Assembly: GCA_963828405.1 (NCBI GenBank) | Contig: CAWHEG010000031.1 | Coordinates: 2,604,001 to 2,668,000, forward strand | DNA: 64,000 bases | Source of the DNA: JANMJD01 sp963828405 | GTDB lineage: Bacteria; Actinomycetota; Acidimicrobiia; Acidimicrobiales; Ilumatobacteraceae | Direction: 5' to 3' | Shown here: one piece after another, positions 52,878 to 61,844 of the stretch | How the letters are laid out: the number at the start of each line of letters is the position of its first letter | Numbering within the stretch: the stretch's first letter is position 1 | The notes under the pieces: model-generated | Database searches by the model: none | Told to the model about the DNA's origin: nothing | The model's input: the letters and a program-made list of their open reading frames with translations, nothing else | Position numbers and translations under genes: made by a program

Positions 52878-53539
52878 GCCCGCCACCCGTGCGCGCCGTC
52901 CTCTTCGACTGGGGGCACACGCTCTTCGACACGGCTGCCAGCGTCGAGTTCATCGAGTCCTGGAGCGCGTCGACCGCGCACCCGCTCTCACTGGATCGGG
53001 CCCGCTCGCTGTGGGAGGCCGCCCGGGTGGCGTCCCGTTCCCCGCAGGAGATGGCCAAGGGCCGTGACCGCGGGCCGGCCGAGCACCGCGCCTGCTGGCG
53101 GGATCTGTGGGCCGAACTCGACGCCGCCTGCCCGGGTGTCGGCGACGCGCTCTACGGGTACGAGACCACGGCGGCCGGGTGGACGCCATACGTCGACGCC
53201 GGAGGCGTCCTCGCCGCCCTGGCGGAGCGGGGCACCCGTATCGCCGTGGTCTCCGACGTCGCCTTCGACCTGCGCCCGATCCTCGCCCACTACGACCTCG
53301 ACCACTTCGTCGACGCCTGGGTCCTCTCGTTCGAACGCGGCAGCATCAAGTCCGACGGGCTGCTGTTCGGCATCGCCTGCGACGAGCTCGGAGTCTCGCC
53401 CTCCGAGGCGTTGATGGTCGGCGACAACCACCACAACGACGGTGCGGGCGTGGTGGCCGGGCTACGGGTGCTGCTGCTCCCGCACGCGGCCAGCGGATCC
53501 GAGCGGGGACTCGACGTCGTGCTCCGGCTGGTCGGCTGA
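52874..53539 (+). CDS. HAD-superfamily hydrolase with variant motif I
   Basis: Protein of 221 aa. Motif I is VLFDWGHTLFDT: the nucleophile Asp is present, but the second Asp of DxD, normally the acid-base, is Gly. Motif II (RIAVVSDVAFD), motif III Lys (SIKSDGLLFGIA) and motif IV (MVGDNHHNDGAGVVAGLRVL) are intact. This may lower or change phosphatase activity, as in dehalogenase or phosphonatase branches. The GTG at 52874 overlaps the icd stop. The substrate is unknown. Confidence 0.85.
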   Translation: MSPPPVRAVLFDWGHTLFDTAASVEFIESWSASTAHPLSLDRARSLWEAARVASRSPQEMAKGRDRGPAEHRACWRDLWAELDAACPGVGDALYGYETTAAGWTPYVDAGGVLAALAERGTRIAVVSDVAFDLRPILAHYDLDHFVDAWVLSFERGSIKSDGLLFGIACDELGVSPSEALMVGDNHHNDGAGVVAGLRVLLLPHAASGSERGLDVVLRLVG

Positions 53540-53598
53540 CCGGAGCGTCGAACCCCGGTCGTGCACCGTCGACAGCCGGAGCGTGGCAGAGTGCGTGG

Positions 53599-55242
53599 AT
53601 GGCCGTGACCTTCGAACCGCCGGGCCCGGGTCAATGGGCACTCGATCAGTCGCACATGCCCGGCGGCTCGACGCCGATCATCCAGGAGCTGACGCGCCGG
53701 TCGATGCCGGCCGGGATGCGCCGGGTCTTCGGCGAGCTCGGGGCCCCGCTCGACACCCTCGACGTCCGTTTCGTCAACGGGTTCATGTACACCCGTCTCC
53801 GGCCGCTGATCGCTCCCGACAAGCCGCCGAAGCGGCTCCCGCCGCTCGTCGTGCTGCGGCTCGTCTCGCGTCTGCACCCCGAGTTCCGTCGGCGGGAGCG
53901 CACGGCGGCCCGGACGCTCGCCGAGCGACCGTGGCGGGCGGTGATCGACGACTGGGAGCACGGCGGCCGGGCGATCGTCGAGCAGGCCAACCTCGCCCTG
54001 CAGGACGTCGACCTGCCCGCGCTGACCGACGCTGACGTGATCGCACACGCCCGGCGGGTGTTCGCCCATTGCGTCAAGTACTGGGAGCACCACTTCTGGA
54101 TGCATGGCTACGACCTCGGGCCGATCGGCAGGTTCCTGTGGGAGTGCCGCGGCTGGGGCCTCGAGCCGGCCGAGGTCGTGCCGTTGCTCGAGGGGGCATC
54201 GCCCTCGACCTCGGAGCCCAACCGGCTGCTGGCCGGCATCCGGGCCCGGGTCGAGGCCACCGGCCGCGTTCCCGAGACGCTCGCCGAGCTCCGGGCGATG
54301 TCGCCCGAGATCGCCGCGGATCTCGACGGCTACATGCGCTATCGCGGCTCGGTGCTGTTCAGCCGCTACGACGTCGACGGCGTCACGCTGCGGGAGGTTC
54401 CCGAGCTGGTGCTGGCGTCGGTGCTCAACGCCGGCCATCGTGATACCGGGCCCGAGGTGGCGGCACGGATCGACGCGGTGCGGGCCCGGGTGCCGGCCGA
54501 GCACCGAACGACCTTCGACGAGGTGGTCACCGAGGCCCGCGCGGCGATGAACCTGCGCGACGACAACGGCCCGACGACCGCCGAGTGGCCGGCAGGACTG
54601 CTCCGCTACGCCCTGCTCGAGATCGGTCGACGGCTCGCCGCGCGGGGCCGGGCCACCGCCGCCGAGGACGGTCTCGAGCTGCGGCTCGACGAGATCGAAC
54701 CCTCGCTGCTCGTCGGCGAGACGGGTCCCGCGGCCGGTGAGCTCGCCGATCGCCGCAGCGCACGTCGCCTGCAGGGCCGGTCCGCCGCCCCACTGCTGCT
54801 CGGCCCCGCCGAACCGGCGGCGCCACCCGACGTGCTCCCCGGCGTGCTGCCGACGCTGGTCGGGATGGTGCAGATCGTGGTGGAGCAGTTGGGGATGGAC
54901 GGGCGAACGGGGGCCGACGGGTTGCGCGGCTCGGGCGTCGGCACGGTCGCCTACCGCGGTCGGGCCTGCCGGGCCGACACGCCCGAGGAGGCGCTCGACC
55001 GCCTGCAGCCCGGCGACGTCCTCGTCGTGCCGTGCACCACCCCGGCCTACAACCTGGTGCTCGCCCTCGCCGGCGCCGTGGTCACGGCCGACGGGGGCCC
55101 GCTCAGCCATGCCGCCGTCATCGCCAGGGAGCTGGGCATCCCGGCTGTCGTCGGCGCCCGCGGCGCCCTCACCGACATCCCCGACGGCGCCCAGGTCGAG
55201 GTCGACCCGATCGGCGGCGTCGTGCGCGTGCTCGGCGGCTGA
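53599..55242 (+). CDS. PEP-utilising mobile (swivelling His) domain protein without ATP-grasp
   Basis: Protein of 547 aa. Its last 80 residues are the swivelling phosphohistidine domain of PEP synthase/PPDK-type enzymes: LQPGDVLVVPCTTPAYNLVL, then ADGGPLSHAAVIARELGIPA with the phospho-accepting His. The preceding 460 aa (EHHFWMHGYDLGPIGRFLWE, LDGYMRYRGSVLFSRYDVDG) resemble the middle region of such multidomain enzymes. No ATP-grasp nucleotide-binding domain is present at the N-terminus. In rifampin phosphotransferase and PEP synthase that domain supplies the phosphate, so this protein needs a separate partner or has another role. The start is the ATG at 53599. Confidence 0.78.
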   Translation: MAVTFEPPGPGQWALDQSHMPGGSTPIIQELTRRSMPAGMRRVFGELGAPLDTLDVRFVNGFMYTRLRPLIAPDKPPKRLPPLVVLRLVSRLHPEFRRRERTAARTLAERPWRAVIDDWEHGGRAIVEQANLALQDVDLPALTDADVIAHARRVFAHCVKYWEHHFWMHGYDLGPIGRFLWECRGWGLEPAEVVPLLEGASPSTSEPNRLLAGIRARVEATGRVPETLAELRAMSPEIAADLDGYMRYRGSVLFSRYDVDGVTLREVPELVLASVLNAGHRDTGPEVAARIDAVRARVPAEHRTTFDEVVTEARAAMNLRDDNGPTTAEWPAGLLRYALLEIGRRLAARGRATAAEDGLELRLDEIEPSLLVGETGPAAGELADRRSARRLQGRSAAPLLLGPAEPAAPPDVLPGVLPTLVGMVQIVVEQLGMDGRTGADGLRGSGVGTVAYRGRACRADTPEEALDRLQPGDVLVVPCTTPAYNLVLALAGAVVTADGGPLSHAAVIARELGIPAVVGARGALTDIPDGAQVEVDPIGGVVRVLGG

Positions 55243-55247
55243 CGGCC

Positions 55248-56943
55248 TCAGGAGGCCGGCTGGTCGACCCCGAGCAGGCGGACGTACGAGTCCCGCAGTT
55301 CACGCTTGAGGAACTTGCCGGCCGCGTTGCGGGGCAGTGGTGTGTCGAGGAACCAGACGTAGCGGGGGACCTTGAACGAGGCGATCTTGACGGCGAGGAA
55401 GGCCCGCAGCTCGTCGGCCGTCAGCTCCTGGCCGAGGCGCAGGTGGACCGTCACGCCGACCTCCTCGCCGAGCCGTTCGTCGGGCACACCGAAGACGGCG
55501 GCCTCGTGGACGGCCGGGTGCTCGTAGATCGCCGCCTCCACCTCTGCGCCGTACACGTTCTCGCCACCACGCAGGATCATGTCCTTGGCCCGGTCCTCGA
55601 TGTACACGAAGCCCTCCTCGTCGATCCGGCCGATGTCCCCGCTGCGCAGCCAGCCGTCGACGATCGTCTCTGCCGTCGCCTCGGGCCGGTCCCAGTAGCC
55701 GCGGATCAGGTTCGGCCCGTTGAACCAGATCTCGCCCCGCTGGCCGGCGGGAAGCGCGCGGTTCTGGTCGTCACGGATCTCCAGGCGCATGATCGGCAGC
55801 ACCCGCCCGGTCGATGTCGGATGGCCGACGTAGTCCGCTCCGCTGTGGCTCGGGCCGTAGGCGTTGGTCTCGGTCATCCCGTATCCGAGCTGGGGACCGC
55901 CATTGCGCAGGCTGCCCGCCACCTTGCCGACCAGGGCCGGCGGCGCAGGCGCCCCGCCACCGCCGACGCTGCGCAGGCTGGACGTGTCGAAGTCGGCGAA
56001 CCGTGGCGAGTTGACCAGGTCCCAGCTCTGGGTCGGCACTCCCACGAGGTTGGTGATCCGCTCCCGCTCGATCAGCTCGAGCGCCTTGACGGCGTCCCAG
56101 CGGTACATCATCACCAGCTTCAGGCCGCCGACGAACGAGGTCATCATCACCGGCACGCATCCCGTCACGTGGAACAGGGGGACGATCAGGATGAACGACG
56201 GACGATCCGGCGGGGGGACGTCGGGGGCCGGTGGCGCGGCCCGCAGGGCATCGACCGCGGCACGTCCGGCGAACCCCATCACCGCGCTGATCACCGCCCG
56301 GTGGGTGGAGACCGCGCCCTTGGGGCGTCCCGTCGTGCCCGAGGTGTAGAGGATCGTCGCGTCGTCGTCGGGGGCGATCTCCACGTCGGGGAGCGGCGCC
56401 AGGCGTGACGACCTCGGTCCAGGCGTCGCAGCCGGGCGGAGCCTCACCGCGAACGGCGACGACCGAGACGCGATGGGTCGCGCACGAGGCGGCCGACCGC
56501 TCGATGCGCTCCCGATCGGCGATGAGCACCTTCGGGGTGGCGTCACCGATGGCGAAGTCGAGCTCGTCGGCCGTCCACAGCGAGTTGAGCGACACCGAGA
56601 TCGCACCGATCGACACGATCGCTGCGAAGCTGATCACCCACTCGGGGTAGTTCCGCATGGCGATCGCCACCCGGTCGCCCTTGGCCACCCCGTAGCGGTG
56701 GACGAGGGCGTGGGCAAGTCCGTCGACATGGTCCATCACCTGGGCGAACGTCCACCGCTCGTCCTCGTGGACGAGGAAGGTCGCCTCGCCGTGGGCCCTG
56801 GCCCCGGCGAACATCGTGCGCAGGCTGTCGGGGGCGTGGCGGAACACCCGGCACGGACGTCCGAACACCGCGGCCTCGACCACCTCGAACGGCGATCCCG
56901 GGCCGCAGACCTGCGACGTGGCTTGGTCCCATGTGAGCGTCAC
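55248..56943 (-). CDS. Acyl-CoA synthetase / AMP-binding enzyme (one frameshift)
   Basis: Adenylate-forming ligase of about 564 aa that activates a carboxylic acid to its CoA ester. The N-terminal part includes TFLVHEDERWTFAQVMDHVD and VAIAMRNYPEWVISFAAIVS. After an extra base near 56398 the frame continues with the P-loop-like ILYTSGTTGRPKGAVSTHR, then GYGMTETNAYGPSHSGADY, GEIWFNGPNLIRGYWDRPEA and the C-terminal Lys block SFKVPRYVWFLDTPLPRNAA. The GTG at 56943 fits the family start; an ATG at 56994 is possible but close to the divergent gene. A fatty or aromatic acid is the likely substrate. Confidence 0.9.
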
Positions 56944-57026
56944 GGGCGGTGATTCTGTCAGCGTGACCCCGCCCGGGCCGCAGTGGCGGCGCATGCAGGG
57001 GTTGGCCGATCTGGAACACTGGGCCG

Positions 57027-58013
57027 ATGCGTGCCGTCGTGCTCCGTTCCCATGGTGGCCCCGAGGTGCTGACGATCGAGGAGGTCCCCGACCCGACGCC
57101 GGGGCCGCAGGACGTGGTCGTCGAGGTGCGGTCGACGGCCCTGAACCGGGCCGACCTGCTCCAACGCATGGGGCTGTACCCCAACCCGCGGCCGGCCGCC
57201 CTCGAGATCCCCGGACTGGAGATGGCCGGGACCGTGGTCGCCCTCGGCGAGCAGGCGACGATGTGGGAACTGGGCGACCAGGTGATGGGGATCGACGCCG
57301 GCGGCTGCCACGCCGGCCTCGTGGCCATCCACGAGCGCCAGTTGATGGCCGTCCCCGACCGTGTCGGCGCGGCCGACGCCGCGGCGATCCCCGAGGTGTT
57401 CCTGACGGCCTGGGACGCCCTCGTCGTCCAGGGCGGCCTGACCAGCGGGCGGTGGGCGCTCGTCCATGCCGGGGCGTCGGGCGTGGGCACGGCGGCGATC
57501 CAGATCGCCCGGGCCATCGGCGCCCGCAGCGCCGTCACCTGTTCGGCGGCCAAGGTCGAGGCCTGTCGCGCCCTCGGCGCCGACGCCGTGATCGACTACT
57601 CGGCGCACGACTTCGTCGCCGAGGTGGGCGCGGCCACGGCCGGGGCGGGCGTCGACGTCGTCCTCGACGTCATCGGCGGCGACTACCTCGGGCGCAACCT
57701 GCAGGCCGCCGCGCTCAGGGGCCGCATCGTCCAGGTGGGGACGATGGCCGGTGGCAACGTCCCGGTCAACCTCGGGATGCTGATGGTCAAGCGGCTCACC
57801 CTGATCGGCACGGTGCTGCGCGCCCGCCCGATCGAGGAGAAGATCGTCCTGACCAGGCGTTTCGCCGCCGAGATGCTGCCGTTGTTCGACAGCGGCGCAC
57901 TCGTCCCGGTGATCGACTCGCGCTATCCGCTCGAGCGGATCTCCGAGGCCCACACCTACATGGAGACGAACGCCAACATCGGCAAGATCCTCGTCGACGT
58001 CTCCGGGGCCTGA
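57027..58013 (+). CDS. NAD(P)H-quinone oxidoreductase (MDR family)
   Basis: Medium-chain dehydrogenase/reductase of 328 aa of the zeta-crystallin/PIG3 type. It opens AVVLRSHGGPEVLTIEEVPD. A GroES-like domain with ALNRADLLQRMGLYPNP lacks the zinc-binding Cys/His set. The nucleotide-binding motif is HAGASGVGTAAIQIARAIGA, followed by CSAAKVEACRALGADAVIDY. It likely reduces quinones or enones with NADPH. It is divergent from the acyl-CoA ligase with 83 nt between starts. Confidence 0.92.
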   Translation: MRAVVLRSHGGPEVLTIEEVPDPTPGPQDVVVEVRSTALNRADLLQRMGLYPNPRPAALEIPGLEMAGTVVALGEQATMWELGDQVMGIDAGGCHAGLVAIHERQLMAVPDRVGAADAAAIPEVFLTAWDALVVQGGLTSGRWALVHAGASGVGTAAIQIARAIGARSAVTCSAAKVEACRALGADAVIDYSAHDFVAEVGAATAGAGVDVVLDVIGGDYLGRNLQAAALRGRIVQVGTMAGGNVPVNLGMLMVKRLTLIGTVLRARPIEEKIVLTRRFAAEMLPLFDSGALVPVIDSRYPLERISEAHTYMETNANIGKILVDVSGA

Positions 58014-58029
58014 TCCGCTGCGGAGGGGC

Positions 58030-58365
58030 TCAGGCCTCGTCGAGGGTGATCACGTTCAACGGACCGCGCCGAACGCTGGCCGCGACGTCGCGGCGAGCAC
58101 CGTTGCGCCACAGGCCGGCTGCCGGCTTCGCCTCGAGATTGGCCAGCCACTGCGAGTCCGGGCGCACCGTGCTGACGGTCAATCGCCGGCCGGCCCGGAA
58201 GCCCAGGACGGGCACCGAGCGCGTCAGGCCCGACCGGCGGCCGGTCGTCTCGAGCACGACGAGGCCGAAGCCCAACGGCAGCGGGGACCCCACCCCGGCG
58301 CGGACCGCGGGAACGACCACCCGGTTGATCGTCCGGAAACCGATTCGGGAGAGTTGCTGGCGCAT
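58030..58365 (-). CDS. Small F420-dependent nitroreductase-family protein (DUF385)
   Basis: Protein of 111 aa with the deazaflavin (F420)-dependent reductase pattern: GLVVLETTGRRSGLTRSVPV and VLGFRAGRRLTVSTVRPD, then QWLANLEAKPAAGLWRNGAR. Mycobacterial Ddn is a known relative that activates nitroimidazoles. The ATG at 58365 is used; a GTG at 58371 is also possible. It is shorter than Ddn (151 aa) at the N-terminus. Convergent with the quinone oxidoreductase. Its presence implies that the host makes F420. Confidence 0.8.
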   Translation of the reverse strand: MRQQLSRIGFRTINRVVVPAVRAGVGSPLPLGFGLVVLETTGRRSGLTRSVPVLGFRAGRRLTVSTVRPDSQWLANLEAKPAAGLWRNGARRDVAASVRRGPLNVITLDEA

Positions 58366-58448
58366 GACCACATCAACAGCCGCCGTCCAGGCTTTGTTCC
58401 TCCCGCCGGCCCGTCGCTCCCGATCGATCGGGGGTCGTGCGGACTGCG

Positions 58449-59825
58449 TCAGATGATCCCGTCGATCAGGGAGACCCCGCCGGTGAACAGATCGGTGCTC
58501 GGTACGCCGAGCCAGCGCTCGAAGACGGTGGCGTAGTACTGGTCGAAACCGACGGTGGCCTTCAGGTTGTCCGTGTCGTCGAGGTCGTCGAACGCGGGCA
58601 GCTCGCCGTAGAGGCCGGGATTCACCGGGCCGATCAGCATCGCCGTCGACGCCGTGCCGTGGTCGAGACCGTTCGAGCCGTTGTCGGCCAACCGTCGTCC
58701 GAACTCGCTGGTCGTCATGATCAGCACGCTGTCGCCGAGCCCGCGCCGCTCGAGATCGATCCGGAACGCCTCGATCGCCTCGTCGAAGCCGTTCATGACC
58801 TGGGCGTACACGTCGAGGTGGGAGTCGTGGGTGTCGAAGTTCTCGTTCATCGGCACGTGGACCGCCCTGACCAGGCTGTCGGTGGCGAACAGCTGGGCTG
58901 CCAGGCGCAACCCGTCGCCGAGGGCCGAGCCCGGGTACTGCACCTGCTGTTCGCCGGTCTCGTCGAGGGCCTGCTGGGCCTGTTCGGCGCCGACGAGCTT
59001 CGCGGCGAACGCCGACGCCAGGCCGTCGGCGGCCCGCAACCGACCGAGCCAACCGTCTCCGGCATCGCCTGCGAACCGGCGGAAGGCCTCCTGGAACTGG
59101 AATCGGACGACGTCGTCGGGGTCAGCACCCGAGAGGTACCCGCCACCCGACCCGGGAAGCGACATCGTCGGCGCCGAGCGGGACCGGATGATCGGGTGGT
59201 TGGCCTGGCCGTGGGAGACCACGACGGCGGCGGCCGCCGGATCGCCGATGACGTCGGCGAGGCGGCCGAGCACACCGGTGTCGAAGCCGCCATTGCCGTT
59301 CGGGTCGCCGATCCACCAACGCTCGAGCATGTCGAAGTGCGAGAGCGTGGGGGCGAAGCTGCCGACTCCCTGGACGATGGCCAGCCCACCCCGATCGCGC
59401 AGCCGGGCGAGGTTGGGATGCAGGCCGAACCTGTCGTCGATCGCCAGCACGTCGTCGGGTGCGATCGACGTGCGTGTCCGCCGGTCGTAGTAGGCGCCCG
59501 TGCCGTAGGGGACGACCATCGACAGGCCGTCGTTGCCGCCGGCCATCTCGATGACGACCAGCCGGCGTGCAGCCGGGTCGGCCGTGCCCGGCCCCGTCGC
59601 CGACAGATCGGTCACGACCGGATCCTCCGCCGACGCTGGCCGCGGCTCGGTTCCGGGCGAACCGTCGGCGGAGACCGGACCGGGTTCGTTGCGGGCGCCG
59701 GGCGAGCCCAGACGGGCATCCCCGGCGCTGCGGCCGGTCAGCCAGATGCCCCCGCCGACGGCGGTGGCCCCGGCCCCCGCGCTGGCCCAGCGCAGGAAGT
59801 CTCGGCGGGAGAAGTCATTGCTCAT
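58449..59825 (-). CDS. DUF1501 family Tat-exported protein
   Basis: Protein of 458 aa with a twin-arginine signal (SRRDFLRWASAGAGATAVGG) and the DUF1501 domain, which belongs to the alkaline phosphatase/sulfatase superfamily. Typical blocks are LVVIEMAGGNDGLSMVVPYG, LARLRDRGGLAIVQGVGSFA, VIMTTSEFGRRLADNGSNGL and DHGTASTAMLIGPVNPGLYG. It is expected to fold in the cytoplasm and be exported. It directly follows (46 nt) the DUF1800 gene, a pairing found in many bacteria and of unknown function. Confidence 0.9.
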   Translation of the reverse strand: MSNDFSRRDFLRWASAGAGATAVGGGIWLTGRSAGDARLGSPGARNEPGPVSADGSPGTEPRPASAEDPVVTDLSATGPGTADPAARRLVVIEMAGGNDGLSMVVPYGTGAYYDRRTRTSIAPDDVLAIDDRFGLHPNLARLRDRGGLAIVQGVGSFAPTLSHFDMLERWWIGDPNGNGGFDTGVLGRLADVIGDPAAAAVVVSHGQANHPIIRSRSAPTMSLPGSGGGYLSGADPDDVVRFQFQEAFRRFAGDAGDGWLGRLRAADGLASAFAAKLVGAEQAQQALDETGEQQVQYPGSALGDGLRLAAQLFATDSLVRAVHVPMNENFDTHDSHLDVYAQVMNGFDEAIEAFRIDLERRGLGDSVLIMTTSEFGRRLADNGSNGLDHGTASTAMLIGPVNPGLYGELPAFDDLDDTDNLKATVGFDQYYATVFERWLGVPSTDLFTGGVSLIDGII

Positions 59826-59871
59826 CAGCGGGGCCTCGGGCAGGGTGTGGAGGGGTAGGGACGGGGAGGGG

Positions 59872-61089
59872 TCATGCCAGGTTGAACTCGGGGGTGCACG
59901 GCACGAGGGCGTGGAGCAGCGACGACTTCTCGCGGCGGCCGTCCACGGAATCGGCGGCCGCGCGGAGCACGTTGCGCGTCTCGTCGGAGATCTCGTAGAG
60001 CGACGCCTTGGCGAGCACCTCGGCGACCGGGTCGTCGGTTTCGAACGTCGGGGTGTCGCCGGCGAAGTCCCACGCCGACGCCGCCTTCGAGAGCACCGCT
60101 CCGGTGGAGACCCACCGGTCGGGGCCGGGCCAGCCGGCGACGTTCGGGGGCTCGAACGGCACGTGGCCGAGCTCGTAGAGGCGGTACTCCTCGAACTCCC
60201 GGTCGAGGAACGACTGGGCGGCGATGAACCACTCGATCCCTGTCCTGGGCCGGTTGAGCCGGGCTTCGAGGAACGACGGATGACGCGCGATCGCCTCGAT
60301 CAGAATGCGGATCTCGAGGCCGCTGTCGCGGAATGCGATCGCCAACTCGCCCAGGCGGGCCTCGTCGGGGGGTTGACCGACCAGGAACTCGTAGAGCCTG
60401 GCCGCGATGTGGGCAGAGCACGCCTCGCTGTCGCACACGGCGTCGACCACCTCGTCGGCCCGCAACACGGACCGCCCGAGGAACTCGACGGGCTCGGACG
60501 GGGCGAGGGACTCGTCGAAGTACGCCTCGACGCCCCCTTCGTACTGCACGCCCCATCCGGCGAGGGCGATCGCTCCGGCGCGCACGTCGGCCTCGGTGAA
60601 GTTGCCCCGCCCGAGGGCGAACAGCTCCATCAGCTCGCGGGAGTAGTTCTCGTTGGGAGCCTCTGCGGTCGAGCCGCTGCCGTCCAGCCATTCCAGCATC
60701 GCCGGATCGACCGTGATCTCCTGGAGGAGCTCACGCAGGTTCCCGACTGCCAGGCGGCGCAGCAGGCGGTGCTGGATGAGCATCAGCGCCGGTTCGGCCT
60801 TGGCCAGGCTCGAGGTGAGGTGGCCGTGCCAGAACCAGGTGATCTTCTCGTGCAGCCCGGCGCCGGGGTCGGCGAGCAGCCGGCGCCACCACAGGCGCAT
60901 CACGGTGTAGTCGTCGCCCGTGCCCAGCTGTGGTTCCTCGACGTCGAGGGGGACGGCGGCGAGCAGGTGCTCGAGCGCCCCCGCCACGCCGAGGGGGAGG
61001 AGCTCGTCGACCTGCCCGGGGCGGGGACCGAAGGTGAGGCGTCGTAGCAGGTGGGCGATCAGGGCGGCGTCGTCAGCCATGCTGCGCAT
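59872..61089 (-). CDS. DUF1800 domain protein
   Basis: Protein of 405 aa of family DUF1800. It begins LIAHLLRRLTFGPRPGQVDE and contains KITWFWHGHLTSSLAKAEPA, the hallmark NENYSRELMELFALGRGNF, and EPPNVAGWPGPDRWVSTGAV near the end. No signal peptide is visible, unlike its partner; it may be exported bound to the Tat substrate DUF1501, or stay inside. The start is the ATG at 61089 or 61080. It is divergent from the two-component regulator at 61167 (77 nt). Confidence 0.9.
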   Translation of the reverse strand: MRSMADDAALIAHLLRRLTFGPRPGQVDELLPLGVAGALEHLLAAVPLDVEEPQLGTGDDYTVMRLWWRRLLADPGAGLHEKITWFWHGHLTSSLAKAEPALMLIQHRLLRRLAVGNLRELLQEITVDPAMLEWLDGSGSTAEAPNENYSRELMELFALGRGNFTEADVRAGAIALAGWGVQYEGGVEAYFDESLAPSEPVEFLGRSVLRADEVVDAVCDSEACSAHIAARLYEFLVGQPPDEARLGELAIAFRDSGLEIRILIEAIARHPSFLEARLNRPRTGIEWFIAAQSFLDREFEEYRLYELGHVPFEPPNVAGWPGPDRWVSTGAVLSKAASAWDFAGDTPTFETDDPVAEVLAKASLYEISDETRNVLRAAADSVDGRREKSSLLHALVPCTPEFNLA

Positions 61090-61166
61090 CGTAGGGAGTC
61101 GAACGTGAACGGGGGGTGAGGCAGGGCTTCATCGCGCCTTCACCGTCGGCGTGCCAGCATGGACCG

Positions 61167-61844
61167 GTGCGCGTGCTGGTCGTCGAGGATGACATCTCGC
61201 TGGGAACCGTGGTCCGCCGAGGGCTCGTCGAGGAGGGGCACGCCGTCGATCTCGAGCGCACGCTGGCCTCGGCCCGCCGGGCCGTGGCGATCAACCCCTA
61301 CCATCTCGTCGTGCTCGACCTCGGCCTGCCCGACGGAGACGGCCTCTCGCTGTGTCGTGAGCTGCGCAATGCCGGCCATCCCGCCCGCATCCTGCTGCTC
61401 ACCGCCCGCGACACGCTGGGCGACAAGGTGGTCGGCCTCGATGCCGGTGCCGACGACTACCTGACCAAGCCCTTCGACTTCCCCGAGTTGGCCGCTCGCA
61501 CGCGAGCGCTGTTGCGCAGGCCAGAGAACGCCCGCTCCCCGCTGCTCAACGCCGCCGACATCACCCTCGACCCCGCCGCCCACACCGTCCGCCGAGCCGG
61601 GGTCACCGTGCCGCTGACGGCGCGGGAGTTCGCCCTGCTCCACTACCTGATGGACCGTCAAGGAGAGGTCGTCAGCCGAACCGACCTCCTCGAGGCGGTA
61701 TGGGACGCCAACTACGACGGATTGTCGAACGTGGTCGACGTCCACGTCGCCAACCTGCGACGGAAGCTCGATCTGCCCGGCAACCCGGCCCCGGTCGACA
61801 CGGTCCGCGGCGTGGGCTACCGGGTCGGCGGTCCGCCCGGATGA
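61167..61844 (+). CDS. OmpR-family response regulator
   Basis: Response regulator of 225 aa. The receiver domain has the acidic pair at D8-D9, the phospho-acceptor D51 (VVLDLGLPDGDG), the conserved Thr (LLLTARDTLG) and Lys100 (DYLTKPFDFPEL). The C-terminal winged helix reads VPLTAREFALLHYLMDRQGE, VSRTDLLEAVWDANYDGLSN and ANLRRKLDLPGNPAPVDTVR. I use the GTG at 61167. Its stop overlaps the kinase start by 4 nt (ATGA), so the pair is co-translated. The signal and targets are unknown; the divergent DUF1800-DUF1501 operon is a possible target. Confidence 0.93.
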   Translation: MRVLVVEDDISLGTVVRRGLVEEGHAVDLERTLASARRAVAINPYHLVVLDLGLPDGDGLSLCRELRNAGHPARILLLTARDTLGDKVVGLDAGADDYLTKPFDFPELAARTRALLRRPENARSPLLNAADITLDPAAHTVRRAGVTVPLTAREFALLHYLMDRQGEVVSRTDLLEAVWDANYDGLSNVVDVHVANLRRKLDLPGNPAPVDTVRGVGYRVGGPPG

